64,000 bases of DNA, taken from Dromaius novaehollandiae. Its lineage: Eukaryota; Chordata; Aves; Casuariiformes; Dromaiidae. The first letter of the stretch is position 1, and every line of letters begins with the position of its first letter. The stretch spans positions 36,231,585-36,295,584 of the forward strand of contig NC_088101.1 of assembly GCF_036370855.1 (NCBI RefSeq), given 5' to 3'. A program made the translations under genes and the position numbers. The notes under the pieces are model-generated. The model did no database searches and was not told where the DNA came from. It saw nothing but the letters and a program-made list of their open reading frames with translations. Positions 12,701 to 24,810 of the stretch are shown in pieces.

Positions 12701-15700
12701 GTATGGTTAGCATGTGTATCTATTCTACAAAGCAGTTCAAAACATGTCTTTATTTTTTTTTTCCCCCTCTCCCTACAAACTCTCTCCTCTTGTCTGTAAT
12801 TGCTGGTCCCAGAGTAGGCGCCAGTTGTGACATTATGGGAAATAAACCATCTTAGGACTTCTGAGGCATACTTAAAAACCTTTCTTGAAAGAAGATCTCC
12901 CAAGAAATGTGGGAAGAACAGGGAAAATAATTGATATTTGTTGTTTACGGTCTGAAATCTGAGCTGCACGTGCAATTACTAGGTTTGGGTTTTTCTTTTT
13001 TTAAAAAAAAAGCATAGAAAGGATCTTTGTGTACTGAATATCTGCGCTTCCCCCCCCCCTCCCCCTCCCCGGCAGAATTTTTTCAGAGAGTAGTTTCAGA
13101 TATTTCACTTGCACTGCAGTCAGTGAAGAACTTGTTAAGAAAAATTAAGGATGTGTGCTGTGTTTCAGAAGTGGGGGGAGGAGTCCTAAGCCTAAACTAA
13201 AATGTGGTTCAGAATAAAACTTGTAATTTTAGCCCAGCTTTTGGTTCAGGGTAGTTTCTATGTACTCGCTATGTCTTTGCTGCTTGGATTCTTAGAGAGT
13301 ACAGTAGCATTTCTCATCTTTAAAGCATTATGAGAACTGTGGTTCCCAAGCCTCCTCTGGGGAGGGCCTGCCTGCCACCCTCTCTGCCTTGTCTGTTTGC
13401 CTGCCCCCACGTATGGCACATGCTATCCCATTTCACTGCACCCCTCCTTTCTCGCAGTGCTCCTTGCTTTTCCCATCCCTGCTGCCCCGCTTCCCTCCCC
13501 TCCTGCTCACGCTGCTGCCCGTGGATGCTGTCCCGCAGCCACCCCTGCGCGAGCCCCTGCTGCTAGCTTCTCCACGACAGCTCTGACTCGGTGCAAGGTC
13601 ACGAGCCCAGCAGACGTGCTGCCTTGTGCTCTGTACCATGTCTGAGCCGCTCCTGCAGGCGCACCTCCCGGGGGACATGCACTTCTGCAGCTGGCAGCCA
13701 GTGATGTAAAACTTAACTGACCTCTTACGAGAGGCACTGGTAAGTAACCAGGAGCATCCCGCTTTGCACTTGGAAGAGATGTCCCATTTTACACAAAGGT
13801 TGCAAATTGCCTACACCCACAGCTCTGCCCACAGCCAAATCGCAATTAAAAGTGGGGATTTCTGTTGAGTCTTAGAGTGCCATTGCAGGGCTTCAACTGA
13901 AGTGCTGAGATGGTATGTTTAATGTCACAGCTAGGATGGCCCGTCATTAACATCTTATGCTTGATTGCACCATTCATTCTTCAAGGTTGCTCTGAAGATT
14001 TTTCTTTGTTTCTGTTTAAGTATATTTGATTTTTTTTTGAATGCATACATTATGCTTGTCTCGTTTGTGTGAAGTATAGACCCTTTTCTGTTTAAAGAAT
14101 AATATGATTTTAATGCTGGAAACAGTGATACAGATTCTGACTTTTATATGTTAAATATAAACAAATATGTTTTAGAGAAGTCGGGCAGCAAAAATGAACT
14201 TTATATCGGTTGTTTGTGTTTGTCCTTGTTACCACTTAATATGAATATTTGGGTGAAACAGATGTAATAGATAAGTCGCATTAAAAAAACCAAGCCCGTT
14301 AAGCTTTAACCCATAAAGAATTTTATTTCCTAGAGAACCTGAATGTTTGCAGCTATCTCAAGGCCATTGTCTTAAAATGTGCTAATTACACGGACATTTT
14401 GGAAATTTTTATTTGTTCTAACTACATCTTAGAAAGAAGTCCATACTTTTTCATCCTTTTCTGTCATCAGCTTTGGAGTATCTTGTTTGGACGTGTCATA
14501 CTTCTGGTTTACTTAATAAAATGAGCAATATTCTGCTTTTTCTTTCAAGTTGCTGTCAGCTTTGCCCTTCTGTCTTTCCTTCGCCTTGCTCTTCATTTTT
14601 TGCTGACTGCTGCCCTCTGTCTTCCTTTTTTTTCTTTATCTTTTAGAGAAGAGTCCTTCTATTGTACTGTTCCTATAACACCTGTTAAGAGGGAGGGATC
14701 AGGCTGGGAGAGGACAGAGGAGGTGAGGTTGTAAAAGTCTGGGCTAATTGAAATTCAGGTACATGCAGTACAACTTCAGTTCAGGCAGTCCTACCCAAAT
14801 TTTTCAAAGTTTGTTTAATCTTTCAGTTTTATCAATTGAATAATACCTTTTGATTTTCAGCTTAATTATGTTGACTTTTGAATGAAATGCAAAAGTCTCT
14901 TTTGAAGTTTTGTCACTGTTGTAAGGCTGAAATTCTGAAACTAACTTGAATACAGAAGTTTTAATTAAATCGTGTTAAATTTGAGAGACAATGTACATTC
15001 AGAAAAAAGCACACTCCATCCTTATCTTGTGCTATGAAAGGGATATGAGGTGGAAAGCACAGATTGGTTTGGTGCCACCCTTAAGTTTGGGGGGTTTGGT
15101 TGTTGGGTTTTTGGGCTTTTCCTCCCTTGGCTTTTGATTCTGTGTCCCAAGCTCAACATTAATTTTTTCATTTTTGACTTAGAATATGTTCCCTTGTTAC
15201 ACAGCGTCAATAAAATATGCATGGCTTAATACATTACAAGAGTTCTCAGTCAGTTCTTTAATGTTGAGTGTTTAGGCAGTTTGTAGTAAGCATATTTGAT
15301 AATATGGCCCGTTAGAATGTGCATTTGCAGCTGAAGTTATTTGTGTTATAATTTCAGAATTTGTTTGGTAGCAACAGCCTTGATGGAGGAAGCAGCCCTA
15401 TGGTAAAACCTAAAGGAGATAAGCAAGTAGAGTATTTAGATCTGGATCTAGATTCTGGGAAATCTACCCCACCTCGTAAGGTAAGCAAATCTTGAACTTT
15501 AGCATTTCTGCCATGAAGAGTTTAGCATTTCTTCACTAGTCATTGCTGGGAAGGTGAGCCCCCCCCCAAGCAGGATCACCTTAATTAGTTTGTGAAATGG
15601 TGAGAGTGAGTGTGTGTGTTGTACCTTTCAGAGGAAGCTCTGCTTGTCCTGGATCTGCTTGGGACCTCTAGTTAGTTTTTGTTGTTAATTTGTCTTAACG

Positions 15701-15888
15701 TGTCTTTCACTCTCCCTTGCCTTTTCCAGAAAAAGAGCAGTGGTTCAGGCAGCAGCGTGGCAGATGAAAGAGTTGATTATGTTGTGGTTGACCAGCAGAA
15801 AACACTAGCATTGAAGAGCACACGAGAGGCATGGACTGATGGGAGACAGTCTACAGAATCTGAAACACCTACTAAAAGTGTAAAATGA
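9668..15888 (+). CDS. GAB1: GRB2-associated-binding protein 1, C-terminal exons (partial gene)
   Basis: GAB1 is a cytoplasmic scaffold. Activated receptor tyrosine kinases (MET, EGFR and others) phosphorylate it, and it then recruits PI3K p85, SHP2, CRK and PLC-gamma. Five exons are present: 9668-9757, 11922-12015, 12391-12514, 15358-15480 and 15730-15888. They join in phase into 196 codons plus TGA and match the C-terminal end of GAB1 almost residue for residue. Visible sites are a YxxM p85 motif (Tyr codon 12476-12478, reading YVSM), the first SHP2-binding tyrosine in VEYLDLDL (15433-15435, human Tyr627) and the second in VDYVVVD (15778-15780, human Tyr659). The paired tyrosines open SHP2 through its two SH2 domains. 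The N-terminal PH domain and the middle of the protein are outside the window. Identity is very secure; only the 5' boundary is limited by the window. Confidence 0.97.
11922..12015 (+). CDS. GAB1: GAB1 exon after the cassette
   Basis: The exon reads [17 protein letters not shown] followed by a segment ending SFARD. It starts at codon position 2 after TTATATAG and ends with a split Asp codon at GA|GTAAGT. With a G from the preceding exon the junction codon is GCA (Ala), where I recall Val in human GAB1. Confidence 0.95.
12166..12192. repeat. (TG)n-(TA)n microsatellite in GAB1 intron
   Basis: Alternating TG units run directly into TA units, about 27 bases in all. This is a compound dinucleotide repeat of the usual slippage type. 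Confidence 0.85.
12391..12514 (+). CDS. GAB1: GAB1 exon with the third YxxM (p85) motif
   Basis: The exon encodes [18 protein letters not shown] followed by an acidic serine-rich stretch and ENYVSMNP. The tyrosine at 12476-12478 sits in YVSM, a valid YxxM motif for the SH2 domains of PI3K p85. The human site is remembered as YVPM, so proline is replaced by serine while the binding consensus is kept. The donor is CCA|GTATGT. Confidence 0.95.
12516..15357 (+). other. GAB1: GAB1 intron with a pyrimidine/GC-rich block
   Basis: Intron between two GAB1 exons. Most of it is AT-rich. The stretch at about 13340-13690 is different: it is strongly C/T-rich with scattered CpG and stays open in several frames on both strands. 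A run of C with a few T lies at 13050-13070. No protein family, splice-site set or RNA gene is recognisable in it. Confidence 0.6.
15358..15480 (+). CDS. GAB1: GAB1 exon with first SHP2-binding tyrosine
   Basis: A phase 0-0 exon of 41 codons. It encodes [15 protein letters not shown], then [20 protein letters not shown]. The tyrosine codon at 15433-15435 corresponds to human Tyr627, a SHP2 SH2-domain ligand. Acceptor ATTTCAG and donor AAG|GTAAGC are both canonical. Confidence 0.96.
15730..15888 (+). CDS. GAB1: GAB1 terminal coding exon with second SHP2-binding tyrosine
   Basis: The exon encodes [20 protein letters not shown] and continues to the C-terminus, which ends ETPTKSVK before TGA at 15886-15888. 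The tyrosine at 15778-15780 is 36 residues from the C-terminus counting itself, as human Tyr659 is. Human has Gln where the first Lys stands here. Confidence 0.97.
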   Translation, partial: KKSSGSGSSVADERVDYVVVDQQKTLALKSTREAWTDGRQSTESETPTKSVK

Positions 15889-17305
15889 AAATACAGCTTT
15901 ATCTTCAAAGAACAGAAAGAAGTGTCATTTATCGCTCTGCATTTTGAAGAACTACAGAACCACAATGGCAGTGTTGATTGACTGTACAGTACTTGATGAT
16001 TCACTGGTGTGTGAATAGGTTCTTGACCGAATAAGATGGAAGCCAGAGGATGCTTCAAATATATCAAAGGAATTCTAAGATCCTAAATTGGCTCTGTGGT
16101 CTCTGGAAAGTTCGCAGCCTGTAAATAACATGTAAAATAGTATTGCTTAGCTTTCAGAAAACCTTTTGTTCCGTAGTTAACACGTTTGTAGTATTACTAT
16201 GTTTATGCACTTTTTCAGTTATGATGTTGGTTCAGGTATTCCCAGTTAGTGTACCTTAACGCCTAGTTCATCTGGAGAATTTTTTTCCTCACACTACTAT
16301 TCCTTACAATTTTAGGTTAATTAAGCTACTTGTAGATATGGGAATTAATATTTGAACTTCATTTTAACAGCTTAAAATTGGTTTTGCGGAAATACTTTCA
16401 CAATTGAATAATCTACTTGAAATGTCAAGAGATGACCGGTAGTTACATACTTGTTTATATTTAATACACACAAGATTATTCGGAAGTCTGCAGGTTACCT
16501 TCCTAACAAAAATTGCTGTGAGTTAATAATAATGAACTATACTGGGTTTAGACCTACAATCCTGGCTTATATGTTAGTTGTTAGTGGTGGAACTTCTATT
16601 GTATTTTATTAATGACAGTGTTCTGTGTTCAATGGGTGAAGATTCTGCAGGGTGGGATCTTACACTTTTAAAGACTGAATAATTAAATATCAAGTAAGCC
16701 TGCAAACCACTGATGGCATGCAGTAATATTGTGATCTCACACTTATTAACAAGAAATAACCTTTATATTATTTACAGAAGGTAGAGTATATAAATCAGGT
16801 ACGTACCAAGCACTATTGTGCTAATACACTGATCAGGTTTAGACAGTGAGCTTTAGTTTTGTACTATTTAGAAGTTCTAATGTCAGTTTTCAGTTTGAGA
16901 TTAATGGGACAGTTTGACATTCACTGTTTGTAGTACTAGCAAAATACTGTGATTTTGAATTAGACATTAATTCAAATGGAAATACTATGTTTTGACACCA
17001 TAGTGCCCTTCTTACGATCTTTATTTTACTTTAATCTCCTGCTCGGCCTTATATTTAAATCCCTATGCAACTGATATTTTATATCTCTGTTTTTAAAAAT
17101 TAGATAATATACCTAAGGTGATCCCCTTGTAAACCACTTGTTGCTCTTTCCTGGTACAGGATTTTAAGCTCTGTATACTGTGATCCTTTATTTTACTATG
17201 CCAGTTCCAAATAATAACCTGCCTTGGTTTAGAAACGTTTTTGTTATCTGGAAAATAGAGCTCTTTAAATACGTGAATGACTTAGGTCTAGATGGAAAAC
17301 TTACT

Positions 17306-17308
<3 letters not shown>

Positions 17309-17340
<32 letters not shown>
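17309..17340. repeat. 32-base T homopolymer
   Basis: An uninterrupted run of T inside the presumed GAB1 3' UTR, far longer than any other homopolymer in the window. It may be replication slippage or the tail of an old minus-strand retroposed sequence. No recognisable element body lies to its right and no target-site duplication is clear. Confidence 0.85.
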
Positions 17341-17345
<5 letters not shown>

Positions 17346-17632
17346 AATGCCCTTAAGTAAATTGGTTTTTTGGGGGGAGGGGGTCCCAACCATTTGCTTT
17401 AATTTGTCCAGATCATTTAAAATTTGAGCATGGAAGTGTGTTGTTTTTTGGCATGTTGGTCTCAGTACTGTGCCTAATTTACCATCGGTTCTCTCCCCTC
17501 ACAGCCACAAACTACAGTATGTAAATTATCTTATTATTAACAAAGGTTCTTTTTAAATTAGTAATTTTGATGTTTTGAATGCTCATTTTTAAAAAAAAGA
17601 AACTAAACACAATGCATTTTGAGGTGAATTTT

Positions 17633-17638
17633 AAATAA
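17633..17638 (+). terminator. GAB1: Candidate GAB1 polyadenylation signal
   Basis: An AATAAA hexamer followed within about 10-30 bases by T/G-rich sequence. It is one of several possible signals, with others near 17943 and 17977. Nothing in the sequence decides which is used. Confidence 0.3.
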
Positions 17639-20600
17639 ATCAAGTTGTTCAGTTTTGATGTGTAAACTCTGTCCTGTGAAACAGCAAAGCAGTAATTAAT
17701 GTGTGTGTAAAGGTGCCTGGATACCAACCACATTTTTTCAAAATTATGGATTTTAGATACAATACTTAGTACTTCTCAAAAAAAAAATTAAACCTAAAAG
17801 TTTTTAAAGCATGTCTCTGAAGACCCCCTTTCTCCCCCTCGAAAGAGCTAAATTAAATTGACTCCCAGCCTTCTGGAAGCCAGGAAAAGTGGAGCTTGAT
17901 TACTTAAACATAAATAGTTCAAATCTTTGAAGATCCTGGAGCAATAAATCCATTCTGCTTCAAAGGTCTTATCTAATAATAAACTTTCCTTCACCTGATG
18001 GCAAGTCGAAGCATCATCGGCATGGTGAGTACTTGGTAGTCAAAAAAATACTGTGAAGGCAGCCTTGCTTTAGGACACTGGCTCTAAGCCTTTTGCTGGT
18101 GCAGTGACAGCAGTGCATCTCCGTTGCGGAGTTGCTTCTGATTTTTGACAGATGTGATTAGATAAGCTCCATGCTGCTGTTCCCTTAAATAGTTCTTTTG
18201 GTGTTTATCATTGTGGCGAAGAGTCATGCTGTGTGCTCCTGTACTTACGTGTGTGCCCAAGGATTGAGCTGATCTCGGATATCTGAAACTTGTGTTTCTT
18301 TATACTCTCAATGGGCAGGGGAATCTTGGGGAGCGCCATCAAAGGGCTGCGCATCCTGTGCCCCTCCTGGCCCATCCTTCACCCCTGGCACTGTGCTCCA
18401 TTGGGAATGCGTATGTTTAGGTTTCTCCCTCCCCTCCCCTCCACTCCCCTCCGCTCTCTCCTCTTTTCTCTCCTTCTATAATCAAGCACTGATACTCATA
18501 TTTTGATACCCAAAGTATTTTTTCAGATGTTTTGAGCACCTCTAATTCTTTTTGGCATTTATGCTTCACTGTTAGTTTCCTGGGTTGGCCTTTGTTGTTG
18601 CACTAGTGATGACAGATGATTTTGCTCTAAGCTTGCTGACATCATTACTTGGTTTACAGATTATGCCTATTCTTTCTTCCTTTTAGATTGGGCAGTATTT
18701 GTGATGTTAGTTGTTATCATGATTCAGAACAGTTTCTTTTTCTTTTTCTTTTTCCTTTTGTTATGGAAAACAGCAGTTTCCAGCCTATGCAGATAGTATA
18801 CTTAAGTAATACTCTAAAAGTTATTTTATTACATTTCTAAGCCTCTTTCTGCCCTTGATTTCCAGTAATACATGTTGTCCAAAGGACATTCAGAATTGGA
18901 AACATGGTACTAACACTGGATAATATATTTCATTTCCCGCTAGAGTGGGATTATGTGCTGCAAGTTTGTCAGAGTTCTTGGACATTCTGATGATATAAAT
19001 ATTAAATTTAAAACATGAATGAATTTTAAATGTGAAGGTAGTAGAAGAAAAGCTAGACCATTGCTAGCCTCATGCAATTTTGAGTTACCAGCTACTTGAG
19101 GACACTCATCTGCTACAGGGATGGGTGCTAATGAAAACCCCAGTAGATACTAGTGCTAAGGAAGCTCGTCAGTGTTGCTTGTCAAGTGTTCTTTTCCATA
19201 CAGGTTAAGTTCTCATTTGTTTTGCTAAAGCAGTATGTTAACAAGTATGGAGATAGTTTTCATCACTATATGCATCATGAGCAGGAGTCATTTTAAATTG
19301 CAAGTGTATTTGTAAAAATAGGTCTTTTATACATAAACACAAAAACACAAAAATTGGAAGAAACTTACTGCCTTGTTCTCTAAAACAGACTCTAAATATA
19401 ATTCAGTATTACCTTATGCTGTAATCTGAACAGTTTTTTTTTTTCCGGTAAGTACTGATGGCCTCACTTCAACACACTGTCATTTAATCACTGTTACCCC
19501 ATAAAGTGCAGGTGCAAAAGCATAGCTGTTCCATTCTGCTGGAAGTTTGAAAAAGTGGCATTTAAAAGGATGAAAAAATAGAAATATGCTCAGGTAGTCT
19601 TTTTTGCTTAGGTGTTACGTAAAAGTGTTTTTTTATTAATCCATCTATGACAATTATGACATCATGCCACATGTAGGGCTTACAAACAAGTTACAATATT
19701 GCCATTCTTATGCAGTAATTTAGAATTTGTTGCCCCATACAGCTAGATGGGGAGCAGTGGGCAGAACTACTGCTTTCACGTTGCACTATGAGCTAAGCAA
19801 GATTTTTATCACAATTAAGCTTAGCTATTACTGATTGCAACAGTCAATTAAGTTAAAAGTGGTTCTGACTCTGAGTAGAGCCAACAACAATTTATATATA
19901 TTGCAGTCTTGCAAAACTGCTCTGGAAGCTTCCCAGCCAGGACAAACCTTCCATACCTGCCTTTACCATAGAGGTTTGTGTCATGAAAAGCCAAAGGATA
20001 TTTTCTTTGGTCAAGAAAAAGTTATTTCTATACAATTTTATTAGTGTGCAACTGTGGAAACAGTAATATCATTTAATCTGTTTGGATTTTTTTTTCAGTT
20101 TGCTGGGGGTCTCTCTGTGTTGTACCAAACCTTTCATAAACTTATGGTTCACTTCTTGTTGTCCTTCCTATTATGTAGAAATATATATCTGCTGTCTGTG
20201 ACCACCCAAAAAAAGTGCTTGTCCAGCAATTAGCGTGTATTAAATGTTCCACAAAAGCATTGTAGTGACTGGGCGCAGAGGAACAAAAGACCAAGCTGTT
20301 AGGCGGTTCTGCTTGCCTTTTCGTTTCAACTGAACGAGCAGCCAGGTATCTCTGGGCATAGGTCTCAACCTGTCAAGGCACAAAGAATGGGACAAAGAAA
20401 AGGCATTTGAGATGCTTATGAATAATGTCTCTGACATGAATAATTTCCCGCAGTGTATATTTATGATACAGCATCCTCAACACTAATTTTCAGTAACAAC
20501 AGTGGGGGAGAATAACTGGTATTGGATGCAGGACTAGCTGAGAGGCTTGCCATCTTCTCAGTAGATGAACAGAGCTAGACTGTTCTGATGCCTGTGGATT

Positions 20601-22985
20601 TCAGTTTAGACTGTTTAAAAGAAAGTTTTGGTACTAATGGGAATTGGAAAGGATTGATCTGTTTGATTTGTTGACTTTTTCATAAGAAAAAAGTTAGCTG
20701 AAGTATTATAGTTGTGTAACCTGCTGTGTACACCCATAAATTAAGAGACACTAAGCACTTCTGTAAAGTCAGCTTACAAAATAAGTATCCCATTATGATG
20801 CCAAATTTAGTAGGTCAAAAAAATTATTTTCCTGTTTCTAGACCACAGGGCATGGGCTAATGCCTTTATCTCTGTGTTAAAAATAAAAACCCACCTGATT
20901 TTAAAGTATTTTAGCCTACTAGGGTAGAACACAATAGAAAAATTATCATAACATTTAGAACATAAAATACAAAGCTGCTAAAGTGGAAACTCAAAAATTT
21001 CTTTCAGCTATAAAATCCGTATCTGTACTAATCACTATGGTTTATGTTTGAACATTCTTGCAGCACCCGCCATTGTTGCTGAGCCTTTTCCTGGTAAGTT
21101 ATCTCTGCAACGAAAGATAACGTGTATTACATCAATTTTGAAAAGGGCCAATAAGAAATTGGCTACTGTTATAATAAGATTTTATTAAATGCTCTTTGAG
21201 GTTCTTTCCAGCTGCCCTTGGGTGTTAGTGCGTATACGTGGGACTTAGGCAGCGTGTGCAGATGACTTGATTGAAACAAATGGTGTTCAGAGTTATGCTC
21301 CATCATCTGTTAAGGCTGGAGTAGGATTTTTAAAAGGTGCTACATATAACAGGATTGCCAGTTCCATAGGCACATAAATCTGTTGTGTGATCTTTTGAAA
21401 AGCAGACTTTAATAGTCAGGGCACCAGTGTATCCTACTGAATTAAATGGAAGTACCAAATAATCTGACTTCTATTCAGGTATGTAAATGCAAGTTTAAGA
21501 ACTTAATTCTAAAAATACTATTTGCTTTTTATTGTCTTACTTTCTTCTTTCCTACATAAATGGAGGAAGTGACGGAGCCCAAAGACGACATTACCATTCA
21601 GTCTGTTCTTTGGCTCAGTGCAAGGGAGCACAGACTTAGCCTTTAGAGAACTGTCTCCTTTTAAAAGGAGGAGGGGGAGTAAAAAGAGCAACCAAGATCA
21701 GGATGTAGCCTCTGCTCTGCCTTGCTGTGAGCTCGCTCCCTGTTGTGTGCTGCGAAGTGCAGCTACCCCAAATTCCAACAATTCTGCAGCCAGTGCTGGA
21801 GAGGCACCAACAAGCTCTGAAAAAGTGATGAGCTAAAACTATACAGAAAGAGTTGAAACAAAAACTTAGAGCAGTTCTGGAGAGGTTTGGTGGGTGGTCA
21901 GTTTGTTTAATCTTCTGTGAAAGGAATGGGATAAAATCTAGGATTGGGCTGGGAATATGCTTGTTTACTGGTCTTTATTGGCTGCGCTGCATCTCACTGT
22001 GATTTAATTTGTTCTTCCCCAAGTTTTCTTGTAGTACCTGCTGTGGTCTGTATGCTTTTGCAGAGCATCCCTGCCTTTTGCCTGTACCAGGAGTGCTGCT
22101 TTTTCTTTCAAGTATGAAAGTAAAGACCAGCAAATGTTGGCTCTAACCCTTTCTCAAACCAGCCATCCAAACCACTGTGGAGAAAGTCCTTTCAGAGCGC
22201 TTTGGGAAGGAACTGAATAGCTGCTGATTTATGATCACACCCAGTCTTGAGAACTGTGGAAATTTTCCCGCAAACTTACTTCAGCCCTAGTTTTGTGATA
22301 ATGTCCCTTTGTGGTGTGCAGTTGGCCACAGGGATTCGTTAGTTGTTTCTACTTTTCTTTTTGCCAAGTTGTATAAATATTTAGTTTAGTGAGGAATTTC
22401 TGGTTAATAGTTCTAAGATCTTCAAGGTTCTTTTTAAGTATGTTAATTGTCTAGAAAGATGGAAACTCTGAATTAAACAGTTTCTGTTCAATAAATGGGA
22501 TGAAATTTTCCAAAAAAAAAAAAAATCAAACCAAACCACCCAAAACCTGAGAGAGCTCAAGCACCACTTACACCCCCCCCCCCAAAAAAAAAGTGAACTT
22601 GATTTCAACTGTATATCTTACTTAATATCTTCCATCTACATGACTGACCATCTTTTCAAGTTTGCTGAAATTGTGTGGGCCTTTCCTATTTCCCTCAGAA
22701 AACTTAGCTGACAGCCATCTATTCTGTTGGCTGTGGCAGTCTGCTTAGAGCTACTGAAGTAGCTTTGCTGGACTCTCTTGGTCAGATGCTTCTCTAAAAC
22801 TCTACTAGTTTATCTGTCATTTATCAGTCACACATTTATATGTCACATTTTTCTTTTCTGTTGGTCATTTGCAATCCCCTGCCTCTGCATCATAACAAAT
22901 TAAGTATATGCTGTTACATTTTCCCCTAGACACTTGGTTCTTTGGCAGGATCTTACTTGGATTTCCCATGTCTTTCTGACAATTT

Positions 22986-23001
22986 CCCCCCCCCCCCCCC
23001 C
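22986..23001. repeat. Poly-C tract (16 C)
   Basis: A pure run of 16 C between GAP1-distal AT-rich sequences (the interval between GAB1 and SMARCA5). Similar tracts of 11 and 14 C lie at 22573-22583 and 26161-26174. On the minus strand they are G runs. Confidence 0.85.
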
Positions 23002-24780
23002 AATTAAGGTTTAACTAAATCAGGTTTGGAAAGTAGTTACTTTCATAATAGGCATTTTATATTCCACCAGAGTGAGCGGGAACTTTTCTGAACATATCAA
23101 ATAATCTGTTATTATTCAAAATAATCACTAATACAGAAAGGAATTCAGATGCAGTATACGAACTGATAACAAAAAAGAAGTGCAGTACAGCCTAATATAA
23201 AATCTGTATCCATGTCTAATGCCAAGGACTTGGAAGATACATATGGCACAAAGCAAGCATAGTCTACAGCACATATAAGAACACATCATTCTTGCAGTAA
23301 AAACTATATTGTAAGACTCTACATGTCCCATTCTTGTAGTTTTTAGACTAGATTTACAGAAAAGAAAGGGGCAGATATTTGTCAATATGAGTTAAGTACC
23401 TAAGTGTTTTTCAAAATCTTTCATAGATATTTGTTTAAATATCTAAATGCTGTGGGGAAAACGGTCCAGGTCACAACTGAAAAGAAACCAAGCAATGTAA
23501 GAAGGGGAAGAAAACCATGGAAATTAGGTTAAGATGCTATGACAGAGGCCTTGATGTATAAAATTTGAATGTACAGGCAGATACTTGTGTATATGTGGAA
23601 TCCTACTAGAATCATGATAAAATTGCAGATATAGTTTAAATAGAACAGAATTTCTATTTATAGTTTAAATGCAAAGGTTAAAATATTAAGCCTTACTTAA
23701 GAAAAGTCTTTCCAGATTTATTCCCTTCTTTCAGTGAATTCCAGGTTTATACCAACCTCTTAAAATCCTCTGTCACTCAAAGAGTGATTGCACCAGAAGG
23801 AGATCAAGTGGCTTAATGGCAGTGCCCATATATGTAGTAACTCGCTTTTGCAAGGAAGCCTCTTAGTTTGCCTTGCCTTACTCTCATTGCCCCGCCATGT
23901 GGTGATAAGCAAACTTTGGGAGTTCCAGAAAACAGGGTCAGTGAAGAACTGGCCACCGAGGAGGAGGAGAATCTGGACTTCTGAAAACAGAAAGGTCTGT
24001 ATGTGTAATGAAATAGGCGTCCGTAATGAAATAACGTAAATCTGCATTGTGGCTGAGCCTTTTCAGTCACAACAGTGTGCAAGTAAAACCTGAGAGCATT
24101 TTCTGTAGTCTGACTTTCTTCTGTGGGAGAACTACTTATTACAGAATCCCCATTCTTCAAGGATTTCTCTAAGAAACACAAAACACTTTTTTTTTTCTCT
24201 TCTTGCATGGATAAATTTTATTGATAGATACACAGCCAGTGGCTTGTTTTAAATTGGAGACAAGCAAAGTCTGACGTGCTACATGCATTTATTTCTGTTG
24301 TCAAATCATCCTTGGTTTGTGGTTATTAGTGTTAAATTTGAAAAATCTTTGGTCTTCATATGTCATTATTTTTAGTCTGTTTTTTGAAGACAGAGCTAAA
24401 ACATAGGCTTGCAAATGTTCATGACTGAACACTGCAGATTAACTCAGTGCTGTTTATTTTGCACACAATACTAATTTTGCTAGCATGGTTGCACTGTAAT
24501 TTAAATAAATTCAGTATTATGTTGACAGTACTCTAAAGAGCACATAAATAGATACTTGTACACTTATGTGGTAAACTATCTTGAACATTGTTGCCATTGC
24601 ACTAACGAATTTATTGAAATTAATGTAGAGTATCTTTTGCGTGTGTTGATAGATACAATTTTTTTTATGGTGAAAATTGTAATATCAATTAGGACAAAGC
24701 CACACCTTTGGGCAGTGAAACTTTTTTTTTATATACATAGCATGATATTGACTGCTCAGTTTTGACCACTGGCTGTGTGC

Positions 24781-24810
24781 ATGCATATATATATACATAT
24801 ATATATGCAT
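24781..24810. repeat. Perfect 14-bp inverted repeat, AT-rich
   Basis: Arms ATGCATATATATAT (24781-24794) and ATATATATATGCAT (24797-24810) are exact reverse complements around a 2-base spacer. The sequence could extrude as a cruciform. It is most simply an expanded (TA)n microsatellite bounded by GCAT on both sides. Confidence 0.85.

Larger units (their letters stand above)
15889..18000 (+). other. GAB1: GAB1 3' untranslated region (end uncertain)
   Basis: AT-rich sequence directly after the GAB1 stop codon with no further open frame that matches the family. AATAAA hexamers at about 17633, 17943 and 17977 are candidate polyadenylation signals. The first is followed by T/G-rich sequence as expected for a cleavage site. 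The human 3' UTR is several kilobases long, so the true end could be well beyond 18 kb. The stretch also holds a 32-base T run. Confidence 0.5.

Noticed and set aside
12598-12975. Minus-strand open frame of 125 codons in a GAB1 intron
   Set aside because: No family resemblance, no splice or promoter context. Its length is within what chance gives in 64 kb.
21618-21836. 72-codon + strand open frame with charged and serine-rich text
   Set aside because: No homology, no partner exons, and length typical of chance.
23813-24208. Minus-strand open frame of 131 codons between GAB1 and SMARCA5
   Set aside because: Composition is serine-rich and random-looking, with no domain, and another unrelated frame overlaps it. 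Treated as chance.
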